NCBI GenBank assembly: GCA_019022495.1
Contig: JAFEKR010000106.1
Coordinates: 1-55,793 of the forward strand
Reading direction: 5' to 3'
DNA: 55,793 nt
Source of the DNA: Epichloe hybrida
Taxonomy: Eukaryota; Ascomycota; Sordariomycetes; Hypocreales; Clavicipitaceae
In this document: piece by piece, positions 9,848 to 18,985 of the stretch
How positions within the stretch are numbered: position 1 is the stretch's first letter
Layout: every line of letters starts with the position of its first letter
Translations under genes and position numbers: made by a program
Notes under the pieces: generated by a model
Told to the model about the DNA's origin: nothing
What the model saw: the letters and a program-made list of their open reading frames with translations, nothing else
Database searches by the model: none

Positions 9848-10888
9848 ATGGCCGCCGTCCTGACGGGCTGGTGCCCTCCCACGCGGGAGAACTGGGCGCT
9901 GACACTCGCCGTCTTCCAAATAAGTTATCCACTCGTGCGGAATTGTCCAACGTCCCAACGTCCCACGCCCACGCCCACGCCCACGCCGTGCCGATGCAAG
10001 CACAAGGCCGACTGACACTTGGCTCAGATTTCCCTTCTGCAGATCCCCCTCTCATGGTACGGCATGGGCAAGACGTCCGTAGACAGCAGACTCAACCTGC
10101 CGGGCCGCGTGGCCTGGATCCTCATGGAGGCACCAGGGTTCATGACGCTGCTGTACATGATGAAGACGCTGCCACAGATGCACGGGATCGACGACCTGCC
10201 GTGGCAGAACCGCGTGCTGGCGGGTTTGTTCGTGAGTGCCCGTCGTTTTTTTTTTTTTTTCACGTTTGGCCAAGTTCTGTTTCTTCCCAGCTCACGCCCG
10301 CAGGTCATCCACTACACGTACAGGGCCATCATCTTCCCGCTCATCCAGCCCTCCATGTCGCCGATTCACATTCTCGTCGCCCTCATGGCCGTCGGCTTCC
10401 AGGTCCTCAACGGAACCTGCATCGGCGCATGGCTCGCCGCCTACGGGCCCGTCACCGCCGAGGCGTGGGCCGAGCAGTCTTCCACGGGACAGTTCGTCGC
10501 GGGCATCGCCATCTTCTACATTGGCCTCGCGTCCAACTTCTTCCATGACGAGGAGCTCCGCGAGATTCGGCGCACGGAGAAGCGCAGGCAGGAGCGCATT
10601 CTCGGCGAGCGGGCGGGCGGGAAGACGGTGAGCGTGGAGAAGCATTACCAGGTTCCGCAGGCCGGGCTGTTCAGGTACGTCTTGTACGCGCACTACTTGT
10701 GCGAATGGCTGGAGTGGACGGGCTTCCTGATGGCCGCGGGCTGGGGATGCGCGCCTGCGTGGGCCTTTCTGACCAACGAGGTGTGTGCCATGCTGCCGAG
10801 GGCGGTCAAGGGCAAGAAATGGTATATCGAGAGGTTTGGAGAGGACAAGATCAGGAACAAGTGGGCTGTGCTGCCGGGGATTGTCTAG
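9848..10888 (+). CDS. 3-oxo-5-alpha-steroid 4-dehydrogenase family reductase
   Basis: The protein has 291 residues in three exons: 9848-9934, 10028-10231 and 10304-10888. Intron 1 uses GTGCGG...CTGAC...CTCAG; intron 2 uses GTGAGT...CGCAG and contains a T-run. The family (SRD5A/DET2) uses NADPH to reduce the delta-4 double bond of 3-oxo-steroids or related lipids in the ER membrane. Seen here: ISLLQIPLSWYGMGKTS near residue 40, several hydrophobic membrane segments, and the C-terminal domain with YAHYLCEWLEWTGF and the terminal KKWYIERFGEDKIRNKWAV signature. A different donor, ATAAGT at 9920, would be non-canonical. The GTGCGG donor at 9935 restores the conserved SYPL-ISLLQ spacing and is preferred. 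The true substrate cannot be read from sequence. Confidence 0.88.
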
Positions 10889-11216
10889 GCTGACTGGGCA
10901 TGTTGCCCCCTTGGCGATATTGTCGACTTCTCTCTCCCCATGAAAGCCATTATTAATGTCAAGCTTATTCTGTTCGACTATACTCGCAGGTGAAAAAAAC
11001 TTCCATCTATAGGTTCAACTGTACTCGCAAAGAAAAGTTTTCATCTATAGGCACAGAAAGATGCCCGAAACCAAAGAAGAAGAAAAGGGTATTGAGTATC
11101 AAGACAAGAAACCCGCCTCTCCGAGCCCAACAACTGCGCACAAGTCGACTGACTAGCTGACTACTTTTGGCTGCCATTCCTGGGGAGGCATGCTGCTCCT
11201 CGGGTGTTGGTTGACT
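10889..11216. other. Short convergent intergenic region with a duplicated 40-bp segment
   Basis: This lies between the stops of the steroid reductase (plus) and flotillin (minus). It holds two adjacent imperfect copies of a ~40-bp sequence, 10973-11013 and 11014-11051, both ending in CATCTATAGG and sharing TACTCGCA. Nothing else is seen. Confidence 0.7.
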
Positions 11217-12845
11217 TCAGTGCGGGGACGTCTCCCCGTCCATCTTGTCCTGGTTCATGGCCCGCATGCCGGCGTTCATCTTGCCAAACTGCCACTCGGG
11301 CAGCGTGATGCCCGTCTGCTCGTTGATGGTGGTCATCAGCGGCGGCAGCATCTGGTAGACGTTGCGCATGGCGGCGGCAGCATCGCCCGCGCCGCCCGCG
11401 CCGCCCGCGCCCGCCTCGCCCGTGTTCCAGACGCTGATCTTGGGCTGCAGACCGCGGATGGCCTCGGCATTGGCCTTTGCCAGCTCCACGTAGGTGCCCT
11501 TCTCGATCATCATGTACTGGATCAGGCCTGCGGGACCGCCAAACGCGCCGGCGAGTTTGGCGTAGGCGTCGGCCATGGCCGAGATGCCTTCCGCCTCCTT
11601 GATCTGGCCGACGACGCGCGCGTCGGCCATCTGCTGGCTGGCAAAGCTGTCGGCCTCGGCCTCGACGCGCATCTTGTACGCCTCGGCGTCGGCCTCGCGC
11701 TGGCTGGCCTCCTGTCTGGCGCGGGCATCGGCGGCGACCTGGTAGGCAGCGGCGTCGGCGGCCTGCTGCTGGCTCTCGCGGGCAATGGTGGCCTTGACGA
11801 CGTCCTTTGCGCGCAGGCGCTCCACCTCGGCCGCCGCGCGCCTCACCTCGACCTGCTTCTTGAGCTCCTCGTCCTTGGACTCGATGGAGCGCTGGGCCTC
11901 GATGCGCGCGACGTCGACGTCCCGGTCGAGGGCCGTCTGCCTGGCGCTGAGCCGCGCCTCGGCCTGGGCGCGCTCCATGTCGCGATCCGTCTTCTGCACC
12001 GCCGTCTCGGCATTGATCTTGGCAATCTCGCGGTCCTGCTCGCCCTTGCGCTGGGCCTCTCCGACGTTGCCGCGCAGTTGGGCCGCCGCCACGTCGATCC
12101 TGGCCTGGTTGGTGGCGCCTTCGTGCGCCTTGCGGGAGAGCGACTCGAAGTAGACGGAGCCGGGGGCGTCCTTGAGCTCTTTGACCTGTTGTCAAAAAGG
12201 GGGGTTAGTCGATGTTGTTACGAATAAAAGAGGGGGAGGGGCAACGTGCGTTGGCGTTGTAGATTTTCAGTCTATTGGGCAACTTTGTTCAGCAACGGTT
12301 TCTTCTTCATCAAGTACAAATCCACTCGCGGGGATGGGAACGTACCCGAACTGGCTCAGCTCACTCTGGATGTTGCGAAAGATGCGCTTCTTGAAGACCT
12401 CGCGCTCGGTGAAGATCTCCTCCATGGTCATGCTCGACACCAGCACGCGCGTCTCGCCCTCGATGATGCCCTTGACGATGCTGGCCACGTGGGCGCCCTG
12501 GTCGTCCTGCTTCCTCTCGGACTGCGCCAGGAGCATGGCGTACTTCATCAGGGCGTCGCCGCGGTCCTCGCGCTCCTCGTCCTCCTCGCGTCGCGCGCTG
12601 GCGCCGCCTCCGCCGCCGCCGCGCTGGTTGACGTCAGGGCCGACGGTGAAGACGACGGGGAGAGCGAACTGGAGCTTCTCCCTCGTCATTGCGCGCAGGT
12701 CCATGGCGTAGTCGTGCGGCTGGACGCTGAACCGGGTGCATCGCTGGAGCGGCCACACCCACGATGCCTTGGTGATCTTGACGGTGCGGACGCCCATGCC
12801 CGTGATGGCGAGGTACTCATCTGGGCCGGCGATTCTGTACAACAT
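11217..12845 (-). CDS. Flotillin-like SPFH/band-7 protein
   Basis: The protein has 496 residues in three exons on the minus strand: 12845-12346, 12271-12250 and 12185-11217. Flotillins are membrane-scaffold proteins of sterol-rich domains. The SPFH domain begins MLYRIAGPDEYLAITGMG and includes VASIVKGIIEGETRVLVSSM and REVFKKRIFRNIQSEL. The second half is the Ala/Glu-rich coiled coil (EQDREIAKINAETAVQKTD and onward), ending with GITLPEWQFGKMN. The joined reading frame reads SQFG-LKIYNAN-VKELKDAPGS, the conserved flotillin junction; the middle part comes entirely from a 22-nt microexon. The second intron begins with GC, not GT. An in-frame Gly/Arg/Glu insert (RGGGGGGASARREEDEE) interrupts the SPFH domain at about residue 76-95. 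Start ATG 12845 fits family N-termini. Confidence 0.93.
12250..12271 (-). other. 22-nt flotillin microexon bounded by a GC-AG intron
   Basis: On the minus strand, AATAG precedes a 22-nt exon whose reading is (G)LKIYNAN, then GCACGT starts the next intron. Upstream intron 12345-12272 is 74 nt (GTACGT donor). Downstream intron 12249-12186 is 64 nt with a GACTAAC branch and ACAACAG acceptor. Without the microexon, exons 1 and 3 are out of frame with each other. Family conservation of the encoded residues makes the assignment strong. Confidence 0.85.
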
Positions 12846-13901
12846 TTTTTTTTGGATTTGGATTTGGACTTGGGAAACTCTGGAGTCTGGACGGGTTGAT
12901 GTCTTCGGGTATCAAGTGAGCTTGTGGACAGAGGTCAGTCAGTGGAAAGGGTTTCCCGAGCCATGAATGAAAGGGGCGACTTCGAACCTGAAGCTTGCTC
13001 TTGTTCTTGAAGGAGTAACAAGTTCAATGCACAAGGACTTTTTTTCTTTTTTTTTCTTTTTGATATTTCTACATCACCCTCCTCGTGGGACTTGGACCAG
13101 CCTTATATGCTGCCGAGCAAGGCAGCCCGCCCCCCCCCCTCTCTCCCCTCAGCTGAATGCACCCTGCGCATTTAGCCTTGCTGAATGGCATCGCCGGCGA
13201 ATCTAAAGTGAGGCTTGCAGAAAGAAAGCCTGGGCTGAAACAAAAGCTGATATCCGGATGCCTTGGGGCTTCTGGAAGCCTGCCACTTGCGGCGCTAGCT
13301 CGCGGGGGAAGTGGGGAACCGAGAATGGGGACCCTGGTTAATTTGATCCTTGACCATGGTGAGACCCACATCTTTTTTCGATACTTCACTAGCACCTCTC
13401 AATGGCCACAAGTTCGCAACAGGGCTGCGGTGTTATCATGGTGACATTCCCACCTACATAAGTTAAAGGACCTCTCGGCCACCCTAGTCGTGATTGGTCA
13501 GACCTGCTTCTCGTGACCTACATGTAGCTGTTGCCGTACCGCACTCAAGGGGATGCCGTCCCGTGAGTCCGTGACCCACGTGGGGGACCTGGTCGGCACA
13601 CGGAGTAACTCGGTAATAGTCCGTATTAATAGTCCGTATTAATAGTCCGTATTAATAGCCCGTGTTAATAGCCCGTGCTTTCTGGCGATATGCCGCCGCT
13701 AGTCAGCCTCGTCACTTGCAGCAAAAATTGCCACTTTGGGCCGTCATGACACGCGCCCCATTTTCCCCGTCCCCATCCTCCAAGGGGACTTGCCCAAAAG
13801 TGATGAACCGGCCTCACGCTCTTTTTTTCAAAACCCGCATTCATTGCTCTCTTTTATGTATTTCTTCTCTTAAAACACACTTGACTCCCAGGAACAACAC
13901 A
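12846..13901. other. Intergenic, 1.05 kb, divergent promoters
   Basis: This lies upstream of flotillin (minus) and of the damaged gene at 13902 (plus). It contains T-runs near 13040-13060, a CACGTG palindrome at 13577-13582, and the 13-bp array listed separately. No supported ORF. Confidence 0.5.
13615..13679 (+). repeat. 13-bp tandem repeat, five units
   Basis: Five contiguous 13-bp units: three of AATAGTCCGTATT, then AATAGCCCGTGTT and AATAGCCCGTGCT. The last two differ from the first three only by T-to-C or A-to-G transitions. It lies about 220 bp upstream of the gene starting at 13902. Confidence 0.9.
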
Positions 13902-14530
13902 ATGTCGACGCCCCCCGCCCCACCGCCTTACACCTCTCTGCCAGGCGGATCGTCACGCCCACGTTCCCCATCGTCGCTCTTCACTTCGCACCTCTCCGGC
14001 CGCTGCTGAGACCCTCTGCAGGCTGGACACTCAGTGACTCGGAGAGGAGGCGGAGCGGCCATGTCACGACGGTGATGCGGGTGGCGAGACGACCGCCTGC
14101 TGCTCCGGACGGGGCGGGCGCGGCTCGCGAAGACGGTGCGTTGGACGGGCACGGGCATCATTGGGAAAAGACCAGATCTGGAGCTGGAGCATGGTGGTCG
14201 GACGAAGGCATGGCGCGCCGTCTGGCCAAGCAGCTTCAGCCAAGCCGTGCGACTGCGACTGCCACTGCCACTGCGTCGGATGATGGACTGGGGCGTGACA
14301 AGGAAGAGAAAAAGGCTGCTCGGTGGTGTCTGTTCAGGAGGGGCCTTTCTTCTGCAGAGGCTTCGACGCCGGGTCCATCATCATCACAATCTCACGCGTC
14401 GTCGGATCAGGTTGTCATGACGGTGAATGCCGAGGAGAGCACATTCAGGCGGGAGAATGACATGGGCATATGGGAGAGTAAAACTGGGTGGGGCTTGGTG
14501 GTGAGAGTGTGTCTTCATTCATTCCCCTGA
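13902..14530 (+). pseudogene. Fungal conserved protein of unknown function, frame interrupted
   Basis: ATG 13902 opens a Pro/Ser-rich N-terminus (MSTPPAPPPYTSLPGGSS, then LFTSHLS) that stops at TGA (14007-14009). A second frame begins within the same few bases and reads WTLSDSERRRSGHVTTVM, WWSDEGMARRLAKQLQP, RWCLFRRG and EESTFRRENDMGIWESKTGW, ending at 14530. From memory, fungal homologues have both halves in one protein with roughly 60 residues between them, so this copy seems to lack an internal segment and to be frameshifted. There is no room for an intron at the junction. A shorter product from ATG 14072 is possible. I do not know the function; the C-terminal FRRENDMGIWESKTGWG motif is the most recognisable part. 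Confidence 0.5.
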
Positions 14531-14820
14531 ATTGTCGGTTCAACGAAAGTGAAACACTTGGGACCTTGGCCATGATTGCTGTGCGGCATGAGAAAGTTCC
14601 TGACAATCTAATCTCTCTCTTCCAACTTGTTCAGGCTTGAATGCTGCACTCGGATAGATGTAAAAGAAAAAGTACAAGGCATGTGGGATAGCTTACCACC
14701 AGGTTGGGTTGCGGATTGCCATGCACAGCCAATATAATATAAAACATCTATCGATACACCTCATCACGTTTCTAAGCAAACTCCCGCGAAAATGTTCCAC
14801 CCCATGTACCCCCAACGCCG

Positions 14821-16164
14821 TTACATCGTGGAAATGCCCTCATACTCTGCGTATCCGAGCGCGAGGTTCATGTTCTCTGATGAAAGTCGTCAGCAAGTCT
14901 AAAACATCGGGCTTGGACTTGGGCACTTACGCAAACACTGAGTACTGGCACCCTTGTTAAGATTATCTATCGTAGCGCAGCTTCATGCAGTTAGTATAAC
15001 TGGTGCATGCAGGAAGATGCCCGGCCACTTACATGACGACGCGCTTTCCAGTGCCATCAACTGCAAAGCCTCCAATCTCAACGCCATGGAGCTTGCAGAT
15101 GTTCTTGACCATGGGAGCCTCTCCTACCACCTTGACCAGCTTCTCGCCAGCATATCGGTCCTGGTAAATTTGGCGAACGTCGCGAGAGTCCATTGCCTTG
15201 TTGAGGGGGATGTTGATTGTCAGGTGAATGCCACTGTAGAGTCATCAATTAGTCAAGGGATCTTGGAATCCACATGGCAAAACCAGCATGACTAACCGGA
15301 ACCACGAAGCCACGTGTGGGACGAAGCCGACTTTGGCCCCGCCGAGATGATGGGAGATCTCTCGCTCGTGTATGTGGTTGACCAACGAATATGGGATGAG
15401 GTTGTCGGCGAGAAGCTCGACGTTGTTCTTATCGCTTGGTTTGGTGCCCGCTCCGCTGTACCCTGAGACGCCAAAAATGGAAATGAAGCTATTACCGTCA
15501 ATGAAGGGCAGCAGAGGAGCGACGCTGAGCTGCGAAGCAGTCGCATAGCAGCCGGGGTTTGAGATCTTGGTAGATTGGCAGATGGTGGACCGTTTAGTGA
15601 GCTCAGGAAGGCCATATGTCCATTGCTTATCGAACCGATAGTCGGCAGACAGGTCAACAACAACACTCTTATGGCCAGTGTCCTTCTGAGCCTGATCGAT
15701 GGCTTCAATGTAGGGCTTGCAAACCCCATTGGGGAGAGCCATGACCCAGCAGTCTATATCCGTGTCCAGCCGGGCAACATCCTCTGGAGACAAGTTCTTG
15801 TAGATGATGTTGCGCTTGGAGTATCCCTGTAGCTCCTGGCCAGTGAGCTCCCGTGAAGATACATACTGCAGATCCATGTAGGAATGCGTATTCAGGAGAT
15901 CAATCAAAGCTTGGCCGGTATACCCTCGGGCTCCAATCAGACCAATGCGAGACGGGACGTTGTTCGAGGCATTTTTTTTACCAAGAGGCGGGTTGGGGTT
16001 TATTGTGGCGACGTAACCTCGTCGCTGCTGGCCAACAATTCCTGCCACGGCGTGCTGAGCGGCGGGGCGCGAGGGGCGTAAAGATGAGAGGCTTCGGGCA
16101 TTGCTGAGGTTGTGGTAGAGGCCGAGGACGCATCGGTTCGCGTTCGGAGCAGCGGTAATTATCG

Positions 16165-16195
<31 letters not shown>

Positions 16196-16258
16196 TGCAG
16201 ATTTTCGAACAGCTCGGCGGGCGCCTGTGCGCATCGACATGGATGTGGCAGAGAGCAT
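14821..16258 (-). CDS. Mitochondrial N-acetyl-gamma-glutamyl-phosphate reductase without the fused kinase
   Basis: This 422-residue protein has four exons: 16258-15297, 15233-15033, 14980-14931 and 14876-14821. The enzyme reduces N-acetylglutamyl-phosphate to the semialdehyde in mitochondrial arginine/ornithine synthesis. The first ~90 residues are Arg/Ser/Ala-rich with a poly-Ser run, like a mitochondrial presequence. The reductase domain starts near RIGLIGARGYTGQALIDLL (NADP-binding loop), contains the catalytic Cys in KISNPGCYATAS, GVSGYSGAGTKPS and HIHEREISHHLGG, and ends QNMNLALGYAEYEG. In fungi this domain is normally the C-terminal half of a bifunctional ARG5,6/arg-6 protein of about 870 residues, behind an acetylglutamate kinase. 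Here the kinase is absent and the leader runs straight into the linker (RRGYVATINPNPPLGKKN). Branch sites include a perfect TACTAAC. It may be a paralogue or a split form. Confidence 0.9.
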
Positions 16259-16752
16259 GGCTTCGAATGGCTTCGAGTGCTTCTCAGACCACTTGGTTTG
16301 GTGATGATGTCGAGAACGAAAGCTGGGAAATGTTCTGGGCCGGAGGTGGTGATGGAGTTTATTTTAATTCGTGTCACGCCCCACTTATTTTGGCTCTCGC
16401 GTCTGCCTCTACATGTAATCACCGAATCCGAAAGAAGTGGGGCATGGCAAGATTGGCGTTTTTCCTTTTGCGCGTGGCTCAAGTCGCAGCTCCCAAGCAC
16501 GTGACATGGTGGTGGCATTGACTTCTTGATATATGTTGAGAATCACAGCCTCACATCGCAGCCTCAGGCATCACATCGTCAGATTCTTCGTTTAATGATG
16601 CATCTTCCCGCATTGCGTTTGTGATCGCGTTTGCTATCGCAATTCATTGCAGGCTTTACTTAAAGACCTTAATTTATTGCTTATAGATTTAAAGCTATAA
16701 TAGCTTCCTTTTACCTCGTTAAATTCCTAGATAGTAATTCCACATTATCTTC
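16259..16752. other. Upstream flank of the reductase gene grading into AT-rich DNA
   Basis: This is probably the reductase promoter, with a CACGTGAC site near 16499. Base composition shifts sharply to AT-rich from about 16655. No coding sequence and no kinase-domain remnant is seen here. Confidence 0.5.
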
Positions 16753-17048
16753 TGTTAGTATCTACAGGATACCATTGACCTACGCGTAGGGTTTTCGGGG
16801 TGGACTAAAGTGCATGTAATTATTATATATTCTAGTCTATTAAAGCAAGTAAAAGAGGGATTAAATAGAAGCAAAGAGGGTACACTATTTATTATAGGAA
16901 AAGGGGCCTTAATTAGGGTTATTAGCAAAGAGGCTATATATACTAACTCCGATCGCGGCGCGGTTAGGCTAGATATATAGGTCTGTGATATAACACGCCT
17001 ACCTAATTAGAGGCGCGTACCCTTATTAATATTATACTTATTCTAACA
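16753..17048 (-). repeat. LTR of the Copia relic
   Basis: This 296-bp segment starts TGTTAG and ends CTAACA, a perfect 6-bp terminal inverted repeat of the TG..CA type. Just outside its right end (17049-17066) the minus strand reads AAAAAGAGAGAGTTTCTAG, a polypurine tract as expected immediately before a 3' LTR. This orientation agrees with the minus-strand pol fragments to the right. The second LTR is not in the window. Confidence 0.7.
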
Positions 17049-18985
17049 CTAGAAACTCTCTCTTTTTAATATAATTATTAATATATAATATTAATAAGAG
17101 AAGTGAATAGGAATTAAGGAATAAATAAGATTAAATAGTCGCGAATAATATTATAAGAAAAGGGTAAGGGGAAGGGGTATAATAAATAATAAAATCTAAT
17201 CTATAAGCCTATATAAGAATAAGTAAGCCTAATTCTTAACACCTTTAATTTTATTAGATTAACATAAACGTTATAATTACATAACCCACCCTTCTATCCT
17301 AATAGTTACCTTATTACTTATAATAAACCTCTTAAATACCTTATTTAGCAATACCTTCGTAAATACATTGGCAAGGTTATTATTCCTATTAATCTATCTA
17401 ATCTTATAGATCTCTCGTCGCTTGTATAATTAACGAAGGGCTATGATATTAATTATAAGATACTTCTTCTTTATAGTACTAAGCTTAATAAGGTATTTAT
17501 ATAAAAAGTACAAATTAGTATAGATAATAATAGGAATTATAGGGAGGTTTAATTAATAGGTAATTAACCTAAGCATTATCAAGACTATATAAGCTATATT
17601 AGCACTAGCAACTATACTATAGATCTTAGAGGTAAGTATACTTCTTATAACTCTTTTACTCTTAGTAAAGCTATAGTATATAATATTATCTTAGATTATA
17701 AAGGTGCTTTCCTCTTAGACTTCACTAGCTAGGATAAGCACGTAGCCTAGCTAGGAAGTAAGGTCCTAGTTATTAGCAAATAATCTATCTATAAATATAA
17801 AAAGCTTTACCTTTTTAAGATTAAATAGTATAAACCTTAATCCTTAGCTTAGATTATTAATTTACTATTAAATCCATTAGTTTAGGCTCTTTATATCTTA
17901 AGGTAATAGCTCTTAGTGTTATATAGTAACAGAGAGGTTAAAGCAGGCTTTAGGTTAGTAGATTAAGGTAATGTACGCGCCTTAAGCTTATTATTCTATA
18001 TATGCCTATTTTAAATTAGTTAGTAGGATTAACTAAAGCTTTCTACTCTAGCCCTTTTACCTTAGCGTGATTATATTATTTTCAAGAGTAATAATGCTAC
18101 TATTAAAGGTTAGTGGGTTCCCTATGAAAAGGATTTGCTTTAGCTTAGTAGTAAAAGAAGCGGCTTTTAATTAATCTTTCTCTTATTAAGAGAACTCGCA
18201 GTTAGATAGTCTAATTATATTATCAGTTTGCATCCTTATACATATAAAGGTTAGGTTCTTCTTTATTATTACAAGTAAGCACAGGTCAAATATAGAGGTT
18301 ATTATCTGGAGTATTTCTCTATAGTAATAATAATATATTACCTACTAGTAAGTGCTAGCTTCTATAATACTATACAGAGGCTTAATTACTTGTATTATTA
18401 TGCCTATAGGGTATAGGTAATGGATTTAGATAGGGATTTAGGCTAGGATTATATAACTAAGAAGCGTTTATGCTTGCATATAGGCTTATGTAATGTTACA
18501 AAGCTAGAGGATAAGGCCTAGTAATAATAACGCAGGTGCTATTGCAAGGATTAATCACTAGCTAGCTTACTAGATTATCAGGGCCTATATGAGGATTACT
18601 AGCTTCTCCTTATTGCTATAACCTTGGATTATAAGCCTTGACTTCTTATATAGATCTGTTGTCTTGCCCTTTACCTTATTAATAATATAGGAATTAAAAA
18701 TTTAAACTTTACTATACTCTCTTTTATTATACTTAATAAATTTAAACACACCTTATTTAATTAGAGAATTAATCTTAGCTTTAGTAGATAGCTTAAAGGG
18801 TTTGCTAGGGGTCTTAATAATTCCTTCCTTACGTAATTAGATTATAAGCTTAAGGTTAGAGCTTTCCTTAGCTAATAGAAAGATATTAGTCTTATCTTTT
18901 ATTTAATCTATGTAATTAATATTAGATATAATAATAGGGGGGTTTTTCTAAGGTTTTCTAGGTCCTTACCTTAGGGGATTAGTAG
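16753..18985 (-). mobile_element. Degenerate Ty1/Copia retrotransposon, 3' part, RIP-like
   Basis: This 2.2-kb block is very AT-rich and full of TAA/TAG stops on all frames. Translating the minus strand leaves recognisable Copia pol pieces. Reverse-transcriptase start: GVFKFIKYN, IFNSYIINKVKGK and KKSRLIIQGYSNKEK, at about 18570-18790. Connection region: KQILFIGNPLTFN, at about 18080-18150. RNase H: KLFIFIDRLFANN, then LGYVLIL and KSKRVIRSIL, at about 17560-17830. Stops sit where Gln or Trp codons are expected, which fits C-to-T decay by repeat-induced point mutation. Gag, protease, integrase and the 5' LTR are missing, and the block ends abruptly at 18985 against a GC-normal gene. The element cannot be active. 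Confidence 0.85.

Noticed and set aside
9911..9930. Non-canonical AT-AG intron donor (ATAAGT) in the steroid reductase
   Set aside because: A GT donor at 9935 is in phase and restores the expected family spacing, so the unusual donor is unnecessary.
11190..12227. 345-residue plus-strand frame opposite flotillin
   Set aside because: It is the antisense shadow of the GC-rich, Ala/Glu-rich flotillin coiled coil and shows only Leu/Gly-rich composition.
12981..13020. Extra N-terminal flotillin exon on the minus strand
   Set aside because: A short frame before a GTTCGA donor exists, but known flotillins start near the MLYRIAGPDEY equivalent, so ATG 12845 suffices.
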